A stretch of DNA of 12,254 nucleotides, from contig CAZMSZ010000223.1 in assembly GCA_964569055.1 (NCBI GenBank), positions 1 to 12,254 on the forward strand. The letters run 5' to 3'. Within the stretch, counting starts at the first letter, position 1. Each line of letters starts with the position of its first letter. Below are positions 6,328 through 12,254 of this stretch, one piece after another. The notes under the pieces are model-generated. The model did not search any database, was not told where the DNA came from, and worked only from the letters and a program-made list of their open reading frames with translations. This DNA comes from JAWLGW01 sp964569055. GTDB lineage: Bacteria > Planctomycetota > J058. Made by a program: the position numbers and the translations under genes.

Positions 6328-8507
6328 CGGGGGCGCAGCGCCTCGTAGGCGAAGTCGGCCGGGTCGACCCCGTGGGCCTCGAGCAGCGGCAGCACCTCGC
6401 GCCGCCAGGTCCCGCGCAGGAGCGCCACGTCGAACCGCGGCTGCATGAACAGGCCGTGGCCCACCCGCAGCATGTGCCCCTGCTCGGCCAGGCGCGCGTT
6501 GAGCGCCGCGTGCAGGTCGGCCACCCACTCCAGCCCGGGGTGGCGGTGCGCGAAGAACCGCCGGAGCACGGCCGAGTCGGCGGGGTGACGCACCACCGGC
6601 AATCGCCCCACCAGCGCCGGGTCGAGCGGGAGGTCGCGCGCGGTCGCGATCACGAGCAGGTTGCGCGGCAGCGCGAACGGAGCGTGCGAGCGGCCCAGGC
6701 GGACGCAGAGCGCGCGCTCCGTCAGGGCGCCCACCACCTCGCCCAGCGCCCGGGCCGCGTCGCCGCGGTCGAGCTCATCGAGGACGAGCACCGAGCGGCG
6801 CTCGCGGTCCTCGCCCGCGCGCTCGGCGAAGGCGCGCACCAGGCCGGGGCCCTGCGGTCCGTCGATCAGCTCGCCGTAGCCCAGCTCGGGGTGGAGCCGC
6901 AAGAACAGCACCCGCTCCTCGTGGCCCGCGAGGTGGATCGCGAGCCGCCGGGCCACGTACGTCTTGCCCGCCGCGGGCGGCCCCTGCAGCAGCACGGCGC
7001 CGCGCCCCTCGAGGGCCGCGGTCATGTCCTCCCACAGCTCGGGCTCGAGGTAGAGGTCCTGCGCGATCCGCTCGGGGACCTCGGGCTCCTCGCCGCCGCC
7101 CTGGCTGGCGAGCACCACCTCGCGGCGGAACTCGCTGAGGAGGTCGTCCATGCCGAGCTCGGGCTCGCCCGACTCGTCCTCGCGGCCGACCAGCGCCGGC
7201 TCCGGAGGCTCGGGCGCCGAGGCCTCGGGCTCGGAAGACGCGGGCTCAGCGACCTCGGGCTCGGGAGGCGCCGGCTCGGAGGGCATCGCCTCGGCGGGCT
7301 CGGGCTCGGCGCGCTCGGAGCGCGCGGCCTCGAGCCGCCGCTGCAGACGCCGCGTCTCGCTCTTGCGGCGCGCCGCCTCGCGGCGCTCCTCCTCCTCGCG
7401 CAGCTCGCGCTCGCGCGGGTTGCGGACCAAGAAGAACGGCTCGTCGGCCGGGGCGCGGTCCTGCGGGAGCACCTCGGACAGCTCGACCCCGCTCCGCTCG
7501 AGCTGCACGGTGCTGTCGGCCTGCACCACGCGGCGGCGCGCGATATCGAGGAACCGGCTGCCCTTCTTGCGGCCCGCCTCGTCCACCGCCGGCTCGGCGC
7601 CCGAGACCGCCGGGGCGACCGCGGGTGGCGACGGCTCGGGGGCCGTGGGGGGCGGCGGCTCGGGGGCAGGCTGGACCTCGATCGCGGGCGAGGGCCGCGT
7701 GGGCGGCTCGATCACCACCGCCGCGCGCACCTCGCTGGACGCCGCCGGCGCGTCGCTCCGCCGCGCGTGCCACAGGCCGGTCGGCGGCTCCTCACCCGCG
7801 GGCACCTCGAGCAGGCGCGCGTGCATCCAGGCCAGGGCGTGGTCCACGGCCCAGCCGGTGCGCATGCTGCCCGGCGCGTCGCGCAGCGCGCGCTCGATTT
7901 CGCGGCACACGCCAAAGAAGCTGGTGAACCGCTCCTCGAGGTCGCCCTTGCCCACGTCCGGATCGCCGAGCTCGCCGCGCTTGGCGAGCGCCCGAATGGC
8001 GCGCGTGGCGCGGTAGGTGAACACCGGCTCGCGTCCGTCGCTGAGGCAGTGCCAGGCGAAGGTCAGGAAGCAGGCCGCCGGGCCCACGCCGAGCCGCTGG
8101 GGGCCCGTCACGCCGCCGGCGTCGAGGCTCGCCACCAGCTCGGAGAAGGCGAGGAGCTGCTGGATCCGCTCCTCGTCCCCCTCGGGGCGCTCTTCGAGGT
8201 AGGCGCGCAGCACCGAGGCGAGGTCGAGCTCGGGGGTCCCCGCGGTGGCGTCGGCCAGGCGGGCCACGAACAGCCGCTCGTCCTCGTTCTCGAAGCCCCA
8301 CAAGTTGCCGGCCGGCACGACCTCGGACAGCGGCCCCGACAGCCGCTCGGCGAGCTGCGCGAGCGGCTCGCCTTGGTCACGGAACGCCAGGAGCGCGCGC
8401 CGGAGCGCGGCCAGCGCGTCCTCGCGCCGACGGTCGATCGTCACGGCTTCCTGGACCGCCGCGCGGTCGCTCAGGAACTGGTGAGCGGCGGCGCTGACGC
8501 CTCGCAC
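6324..8507 (-). CDS. McrB-like AAA+ ATPase with a novel N-terminal region and disordered linker
   Basis: A 727-residue protein. GTG at 8507 is preferred because GGAGG (8513-8517) is five bases upstream; the frame stays open further upstream without a better site. Residues 1-240 are an all-helical domain with landmarks NLWGFENEDE, FLTFAWHCL and PVFTYRATRA. Residues about 255-450 are Pro/Glu/Ala-rich and probably disordered, containing a charged coiled coil near 363-400. Residues about 480-727 are the AAA+ module: Walker A GPPAAGKT (Lys515), Walker B VLVLDELDRGD (Asp577, Glu578), LPRNLLVIATARD, and a C-terminal VGHGLFM...WRREVLPLLE. That last block matches the McrB signature (GHSYFM...IIPLLEEY). 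McrB's MNTAD motif and RRF element are absent, so GTP use is doubtful. No McrC nuclease gene is adjacent. MoxR-type identity is the main alternative. Confidence 0.82.
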   Translation of the reverse strand: MRGVSAAAHQFLSDRAAVQEAVTIDRRREDALAALRRALLAFRDQGEPLAQLAERLSGPLSEVVPAGNLWGFENEDERLFVARLADATAGTPELDLASVLRAYLEERPEGDEERIQQLLAFSELVASLDAGGVTGPQRLGVGPAACFLTFAWHCLSDGREPVFTYRATRAIRALAKRGELGDPDVGKGDLEERFTSFFGVCREIERALRDAPGSMRTGWAVDHALAWMHARLLEVPAGEEPPTGLWHARRSDAPAASSEVRAAVVIEPPTRPSPAIEVQPAPEPPPPTAPEPSPPAVAPAVSGAEPAVDEAGRKKGSRFLDIARRRVVQADSTVQLERSGVELSEVLPQDRAPADEPFFLVRNPRERELREEEERREAARRKSETRRLQRRLEAARSERAEPEPAEAMPSEPAPPEPEVAEPASSEPEASAPEPPEPALVGREDESGEPELGMDDLLSEFRREVVLASQGGGEEPEVPERIAQDLYLEPELWEDMTAALEGRGAVLLQGPPAAGKTYVARRLAIHLAGHEERVLFLRLHPELGYGELIDGPQGPGLVRAFAERAGEDRERRSVLVLDELDRGDAARALGEVVGALTERALCVRLGRSHAPFALPRNLLVIATARDLPLDPALVGRLPVVRHPADSAVLRRFFAHRHPGLEWVADLHAALNARLAEQGHMLRVGHGLFMQPRFDVALLRGTWRREVLPLLEAHGVDPADFAYEALRPR

Positions 8508-8561
8508 CGGTGCCTCCCGGCGGCCCCTGCCGCCTGCCCGCCCACGGCGGACCGGGCAGCG

Positions 8562-8590
8562 ACGATAGCGCACTTTGCCCTGGCGGTCAC
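8562..8590 (-). promoter_or_regulatory. candidate promoter for the AAA+/ATP-grasp pair
   Basis: On the minus strand GTGACC (8590-8585, 4 of 6 to TTGACA), a 17-bp spacer, then TATCGT (8567-8562, 4 of 6 to TATAAT). Predicted start of transcription is near 8555, giving a leader of about 48 bases before GTG 8507. It lies downstream of the palindrome that follows the VWA gene, which supports a separate transcription unit. Confidence 0.4.
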
Positions 8591-8605
8591 TCCGCCGGGC
8601 CAGCT

Positions 8606-8629
8606 GGGCTCTGTCTCGAGACAGAGCCC
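8606..8629 (-). terminator. 24-bp perfect palindrome right after the VWA gene
   Basis: The sequence is a perfect inverted repeat centred on CTCGAG, beginning GGGCTCTGTCTC. It shares the final base of the VWA gene's TAG stop. In RNA it would form a strong hairpin with up to 10-12 bp of stem. No T-run follows on either strand, so intrinsic termination is not certain. It could also be an RNA-stability hairpin, a dispersed palindromic repeat, or a dimeric protein site. Confidence 0.5.
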
Positions 8630-9936
8630 TACTCGAAGATCCGCGCCTCGCCGCCGCCCGCCTTGGCCAGGGCCTCGAGGAATCGCCGCGCCATGCCCTT
8701 GTCCTGCACGACCCCGTACGGCGCCCCGTCCCCGGCCAGGAACCCGATCGTGTGGAGCTGCACCCCGCGCCCCGCGTTCCACTTGCGCAGGTCACCCAGC
8801 ACGGCGTCGGGGAGCAGCACCTTGCCCGCGGTCGGGGTGCCGTCGCTCAGGAAGTAGATCGTGTCCACCCCCTCCACCGAGAGCGCCAGCTCGAGGGTGT
8901 CGTAGATGTTCGTCTCGCCGTCGGGCGCGAGCTTGGCCACCCAGGCCTGCGCGGCGCGCTTGTTGGCCGGGGAGGCCTTGACCAGCTTGCGCTTCCAGGC
9001 GGTGACCTCGGTGGAGAAGGCGATCAGCGCGAAGCGGTCGCTGGGCTCGAGCTGCGCGGCGATCACCCCGCAGAGCGCCTCCTTGACGTAGTCGAGCCGG
9101 GTGCGGCTGCGCCCGTCGGAGTCCTGGCAGCGCACCTGCATGGAGCCCGACACGTCGACCACGAACAGCACCTTGCTCGAGGCGACCTCGGCGTAGATCG
9201 TCTCGCCGCCCTGGCCCGGCGGCGCGAGCCGGGTGACCGTCCGCCCGGGCTCCGGCTCGCCCGCGGCCTCCGGGGCGCCCTCCGGGAGCTGGAACCCGTC
9301 GCGCCGGGTGCGCCACCAGTCCACCCAGGCCTGCGGCGAGGGGAGCGACTCGCCCGTCAGCGCGGCCAGGGCGCGCGCGCAGTCGGCGGCCACGCGCCCG
9401 CTCGCGTCCTCGAGGCGGCGGACCAGCGCGTCCACCGCCACGGGGCGACGCACGCGCGCCAGCCCCGCGATCGCGGCGAGCTGCACGGCCTCCTCGTCGT
9501 CCTCGAGCGCCGGGAGCAGGAGGAGCCCGGCCTCCACGCCCGCCTCACCCTGCGCCGCGCGGGCGGCCAGGTAGCGGCAGAGGCCCACGCGCCGGCTGGC
9601 CTCGCGCTCGGTGCGCAGCGCCTCGCCGGCCCACACCACGACGGCGGGGCCGGCGGCCGCGTGCAGCCCGGCCTCCGCGGCGTCGCGCACGCGCCAGTCG
9701 AGCTCCCGCGACAGCGCGAGCCGCAGCAGGAGCGCCGCGGCCTCGGGGTCGGCGTCGGCCGCGAGGGCCTGCACGGCCTTCGTCTGCGCGTCGACCCGCG
9801 CCTCGCCCTCGAGCCGCTGCGCGGCCGCGAAGGCGCGCTTGAACGCGGCGGGCTCTCCTCCGCGACAGACCCCCACGAGCGCGAGCAACAGCGCCGCGAC
9901 GAGCGGCGCGCGCGGTCCGTCCATGAGGCGCCTCAT
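8629..9936 (-). CDS. secreted protein with HEAT-like repeats and a VWA domain
   Basis: A 435-residue exported protein if it starts at ATG 9936; ATG at 9924 (GAGG six bases upstream) is equally plausible, and GTG at 9963 is less likely. The signal peptide is basic MRRLMDGPRAP followed by hydrophobic LVAALLLALVGVC. Residues about 30-205 are Ala/Leu-rich helical repeats resembling HEAT or ARM repeats (for example DDEEAVQLAAIAGLARVRRP). Residues about 250-430 form a von Willebrand factor A domain with a complete metal-binding MIDAS site: DVSGSM (Asp261, Ser263, Ser265), Thr342 in GETNIYDT, and Asp365 in FLSDGTP. VWA domains bind partner proteins through a metal ion. It lies 58 bp downstream of the SSB-like gene stop, so it may share that transcript. 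A palindrome follows its stop. Confidence 0.88.
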   Translation of the reverse strand: MRRLMDGPRAPLVAALLLALVGVCRGGEPAAFKRAFAAAQRLEGEARVDAQTKAVQALAADADPEAAALLLRLALSRELDWRVRDAAEAGLHAAAGPAVVVWAGEALRTEREASRRVGLCRYLAARAAQGEAGVEAGLLLLPALEDDEEAVQLAAIAGLARVRRPVAVDALVRRLEDASGRVAADCARALAALTGESLPSPQAWVDWWRTRRDGFQLPEGAPEAAGEPEPGRTVTRLAPPGQGGETIYAEVASSKVLFVVDVSGSMQVRCQDSDGRSRTRLDYVKEALCGVIAAQLEPSDRFALIAFSTEVTAWKRKLVKASPANKRAAQAWVAKLAPDGETNIYDTLELALSVEGVDTIYFLSDGTPTAGKVLLPDAVLGDLRKWNAGRGVQLHTIGFLAGDGAPYGVVQDKGMARRFLEALAKAGGGEARIFE

Positions 9937-9994
9937 CGCCCTCGCCTGGCGCTCTGCTGACACTGGGGACTCGATCGCTTCACCCGGGCGCGCC

Positions 9995-10591
9995 TCAGAA
10001 CGGCATGTCCGCCTTGTAGGTCGGGTCGGGTGGCAGGGTCGGCTCGGGCGGAGCCTCCGCGACCGGCTTGGGCGGCGGGAGGGGGCGCGGCGGCGCGGGC
10101 GGCGGCTCCTCGGCGGACGGCGGCGCGCCCTCTTCGGTCGCCGCGCCCTCCTCGCCGCCCTCCCCGGCCGGCCGAGGGCCGCCGGGCCGGCGCCGCCGCC
10201 GACGCCGCCGGCGGCCGCTCGCCCCGGGCTCGGCGCCCTCTTGCTCGGCGCGCTCCGGCCGGTCGTAGCGCGGGCGCGGCAGCCCGCCCTCGGCCAGGAG
10301 CTCGATCGCCTGCACGCGCGCGGTGAGGCGCCCCGGCCCGCCGTCCGGCCCGGGCTCCTGCCGGAGTTGCCCGCGCAGGAGCACGGCCTGGCCCTCCTGC
10401 AGGGCCTCGGCGACCGGCGCTTGCGGTCCGACCGCGAGCAGCTCGAGCGGGTCGATCCGCACGCCGCGCGGGGCGCGCGCGCCCGTGCCGGGGAGCAGCG
10501 CGAGCACCACCCGAGCCTCGCCCTCCGCGCTCTCGACGCGCGGTCGCGCGGCCAGCCGGCCCATGACGTAGAACTGGTTGAGGTTCCCCAC
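9995..10591 (-). CDS. ssb: divergent single-stranded DNA-binding protein (SSB-like)
   Basis: A 198-residue protein starting at GTG 10591, with AGGAG six bases upstream. Residues 1 to about 97 fit an OB fold: MGNLNQFYVMGRLAARPRV, then EARVVLALL, DPLELLAVGPQA, LQEGQAVLLRGQLRQEP and RLTARVQAIELL. Residues about 98-192 are a low-complexity tail with nine consecutive Arg (127-135), then Gly/Glu-rich and Pro-rich parts. The last residues ADMPF resemble the acidic SSB tip (DDDIPF), which docks DNA-repair and replication partners. The tip is less acidic than normal, and the poly-Arg tract is unlike the usual neutral linker. SSB coats single-stranded DNA during replication and repair. Most genomes also carry a standard ssb, so this may be a paralogue. 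It is divergent from the protease gene and heads the minus-strand run. Confidence 0.75.
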   Translation of the reverse strand: MGNLNQFYVMGRLAARPRVESAEGEARVVLALLPGTGARAPRGVRIDPLELLAVGPQAPVAEALQEGQAVLLRGQLRQEPGPDGGPGRLTARVQAIELLAEGGLPRPRYDRPERAEQEGAEPGASGRRRRRRRRRPGGPRPAGEGGEEGAATEEGAPPSAEEPPPAPPRPLPPPKPVAEAPPEPTLPPDPTYKADMPF

Positions 10592-10629
10592 GGAGCGCTC
10601 CTGAGCCGAAGCCTGGCGAATGGCCGCCG

Positions 10630-10657
10630 ACCCTACCAGGCGCGGCGGAGGTCGCAA
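10630..10657 (-). promoter_or_regulatory. weak candidate promoter for the SSB-like gene
   Basis: On the minus strand TTGCGA (10657-10652, 4 of 6), a 16-bp spacer, then TAGGGT (10635-10630, 3 of 6). It would place the transcript start about 30 bases before GTG 10591. The match is modest. Confidence 0.25.
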
Positions 10658-10669
10658 GGTGTCGCCCGG

Positions 10670-10698
10670 TTGACCAGGCGCGGGCAGGTGGCTACAAG
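10670..10698 (+). promoter_or_regulatory. sigma70-type promoter for the protease gene
   Basis: TTGACC (10670-10675, 5 of 6 to TTGACA), a 17-bp spacer, then TACAAG (10693-10698, 4 of 6 to TATAAT). Transcription would start near 10705, about 14 bases before ATG 10719, just enough for the GGAGG site at about 10710-10714. Confidence 0.55.
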
Positions 10699-10718
10699 CG
10701 AGCAGCCGCGGAGGTCGC

Positions 10719-12005
10719 ATGTCCGCTCGGAGCACGCGCGCGGCGCTGCTCGCCCTCGCCCTCGCGACGTGCGCGCTGGCCGCGCCCGCCCGCGCCGACC
10801 AGGTGATCCTGGCCGACGGCAACGTGGTGGAGGGGACGGCGACCGTCGACGAGGCGAGCGGCACCGTCACCGTCGAGCGCGGCGGCGCGACCTCGACCTT
10901 CCCCCTGGACCAGGTCCGCCGGATCGTGCGCGGCGACGCCGCCGACCCGGCCGAGGAGGCGGAGGCCGAGCCGCGCGTGGTCGCGGTGGTGGTCCCGCTG
11001 TACGGCTCGTTCGAGCTCGACCGCTCCCGGCGCGAGTTCGACAAGATGATGGACGAGGTCCGCGCGCGCGCGCCGCGGCTGCTCCTGTTCGAGGTCAGCT
11101 CCCCCGGCGGGCTGGTCTCCCTGGGCAAGCACTTCGCCCGCCGCGTCCTCGACCTGGAGGGCACGCGCACCGTGGCCTTCGTCAACGGGCCCAAGGGCGG
11201 CGCGTTCAGCGCGGCGGCGTTGTTCGCGCTGAGCTGCGACGAGATCTTCATCGCCCCCGGGCAGGCGATCGGTGCGGCCGTGCCCTACCGCCCGGGCCCC
11301 AAGGGCGCCCCCCAGGCGGTCTCGGCCAAGTTCGTCTCCAAGTGGAAGGCCGAGCTGCGCGCGCTGGCCGAACGCAACGGCCACCCGGCCGACGTCGCGG
11401 CCGCCATGGTCGGCACCGAGGACGGGCTGGCCGAGGTGGAGCTGGAGGGGAAGCGCCGCTACGTGCCGGCGCGCGGGCTCGAGGCGAGCGACGGGGTGCG
11501 GATCATCTGCCCTCCCGGGGAGGTGTTGACCCTCACGGCCGAGGAGGCGGCGCGCTGCGGGCTGGCGCGCGCGGTGGTGCCCGACGCGGCCCGCGTGCTC
11601 GCCGGCTACCGCGTGCCCCGCGCGCGGGTCGAGATCCTGCCCGACCCGCTGGAGGTGGCGCGCGAGGCGGTCGAGCGCGAGCAGGAGCGGCTCGAGGCCG
11701 ACGTGCGCGAGCTGGCCGCGATCAGCAAGGAGCTGATCGAGCGGAACCCGAGCAAGGGGACGTACGAGCTCGAGCCCGCCACGGGCAGGTTCAAGGACGG
11801 CGGACGAGCCTGGCGGCGCCGCACCCGCGAGTGCCTCCGCAACGTGAAGCGGAGCTTCGCCAAGCTCGAGGAGGTCACCGCGCGGCTCGAGCGCGAGCCC
11901 GACCTCCGCGCCGACGTCGGCTGGCTGGGCCGGCTGAAGCGCGACCTCGAGCAGTTCGAGGCGCAGCTCGAGCACTACCGCGACGTCCAGGCGCCGCCGC
12001 GCTGA
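10719..12005 (+). CDS. secreted ClpP/NfeD-class (SppA-like) serine protease
   Basis: A 428-residue protein starting at ATG 10719 with GGAGG four bases upstream. Residues 1-26 are a signal peptide ending APARA. Residues about 27-66 form a small beta domain (DQVILADGNVVEGTATV...FPLDQVRRIV). Residues about 85-285 are the protease: VVAVVVPLYGSF, oxyanion-loop SSPGGLVSLG, and GGAFSAAALFALSCDEIFIAPGQAIGAA with predicted nucleophile Ser164. Lys204 in AKFVSKWK is the likely partner; the Ser-Lys spacing of 40 is close to the 41 of the NfeD-type 1510-N protease. TLTAEEAARCGLARAVV matches the family's C-terminal block. The usual NfeD membrane helices and OB domain are absent. Instead residues about 315-428 form a charged helical tail with coiled-coil character. 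It probably acts outside the cytoplasm on membrane or secreted proteins; substrates are unknown. Confidence 0.87.
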   Translation: MSARSTRAALLALALATCALAAPARADQVILADGNVVEGTATVDEASGTVTVERGGATSTFPLDQVRRIVRGDAADPAEEAEAEPRVVAVVVPLYGSFELDRSRREFDKMMDEVRARAPRLLLFEVSSPGGLVSLGKHFARRVLDLEGTRTVAFVNGPKGGAFSAAALFALSCDEIFIAPGQAIGAAVPYRPGPKGAPQAVSAKFVSKWKAELRALAERNGHPADVAAAMVGTEDGLAEVELEGKRRYVPARGLEASDGVRIICPPGEVLTLTAEEAARCGLARAVVPDAARVLAGYRVPRARVEILPDPLEVAREAVEREQERLEADVRELAAISKELIERNPSKGTYELEPATGRFKDGGRAWRRRTRECLRNVKRSFAKLEEVTARLEREPDLRADVGWLGRLKRDLEQFEAQLEHYRDVQAPPR

Positions 12006-12024
12006 GCGCGCGCCCCTGCGGCCG

Positions 12025-12048
12025 CGCTCGCGCTCGCGCTCGTGCTCG
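12025..12048 (+). repeat. hexamer repeat CGCTCG
   Basis: Three exact copies of CGCTCG (12025-12042) and a fourth with one change (TGCTCG). They lie 20 bases after the protease stop and run into the left arm of the inverted repeat that follows. Confidence 0.7.
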
Positions 12049-12254
12049 TCTGACGATTCCACACACTTCGTGCCCGTGCCCGCGCGCCGTTGCTCGCGAC
12101 CCGTGCGCGTGCCGGTTTGCCCGAAGGAGCTACCCAGAGCGCTCTCGCTTGCAGCGCTCCTCCGCCGCAGCGAAGTGGGAACGGGCCACGCGCACCGGAA
12201 CGGGCACGGGCACGATTCGCTTGGCGCAGCGCTGTGTGGAATCGTCAGTCGTGC
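12044..12254. repeat. long imperfect inverted repeat, about 210 bp, reaching the window edge
   Basis: Nested blocks pair in order. CTGACGATTCCACACA (12050-12065) matches 12233-12248 exactly, with four of six further matches outward to 12044/12254. CGTGCCCGTGCCCG (12069-12082) matches 12201-12214. GTGCGCGTG (12103-12111) matches 12187-12195. GAGCGCT (12137-12143) pairs with AGCGCTC (12153-12159) around a nine-base loop. Asymmetric bulges include 18 bases at 12215-12232. There is no ORF of note inside. It could be a nonautonomous element, a structured transcript end for the protease gene, or a lineage-specific intergenic repeat. It may continue past the window. Confidence 0.65.

Noticed and set aside
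6328..6528. N-terminal extension of the ATP-grasp gene to 6528
   Set aside because: The added residues are Arg/Ala/Pro-rich antisense-like sequence overlapping the AAA+ coding frame; the GTGA overlap start fits the family N-terminus.
8508..8795. Upstream extension of the AAA+ gene to 8795
   Set aside because: It would overlap the VWA gene and read through the palindrome and candidate promoter; composition is typical of a shadow frame.
8629..9936. Lipoprotein signal in the VWA protein
   Set aside because: The cysteine is preceded by LVGV, which does not fit a lipobox because Val occupies the -1 position.

Overview
The window is very GC-rich (above 70% by eye) and densely coded. It holds nine genes, one of them cut by the window edge, plus a possible 14-codon leader ORF. 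The gene mix is a Hanks-type kinase with a cyclic-nucleotide domain, a HEAT/VWA secreted protein, a ClpP/NfeD-class secreted protease, Pro/Glu/Ala-rich linkers and many secreted hypotheticals. This fits a Planctomycetota-like or other large-genome bacterium, probably a draft or metagenome scaffold because a 100-N gap sits at 3100-3199. The taxonomy is inference only.

Layout. (1) 1-520: the 3' end of a small DUF4190-like membrane protein (+), tail to tail with a small unknown gene (-) that may have a translationally coupled leader ORF. (2) 700-2915 (+): a cNMP-binding/Ser-Thr kinase fusion overlapping (TGATG) a secreted unknown protein. (3) 2919-3331: a striking AT-rich 45-bp terminal inverted repeat pair enclosing a GC-rich interior with a 37-bp tandem repeat array, interrupted by the gap. 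(4) 3487-5340 (+): a membrane-anchored gamma-glutamyltransferase behind a sigma70-like promoter. (5) 5437-10591 (-): in transcription order an SSB-like protein, a HEAT/VWA secreted protein, a McrB-like AAA+ ATPase with a long disordered linker, and an ATP-grasp ligase. The last two overlap by GTGA; a 24-bp palindrome and a candidate promoter separate the VWA gene from the ATPase gene. (6) 10719-12005 (+): a secreted ClpP/NfeD-class serine protease with a good promoter. (7) 12044-12254: a long imperfect inverted repeat running to the window edge.

The tightest functional units are the kinase with its coupled secreted partner, and the AAA+ ATPase with its coupled ATP-grasp enzyme. The ATPase resembles McrB but has no McrC beside it and lacks the usual McrB MNTAD motif. 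The least explained sequence is the pair of inverted-repeat elements at 2919-3331 and 12044-12254.
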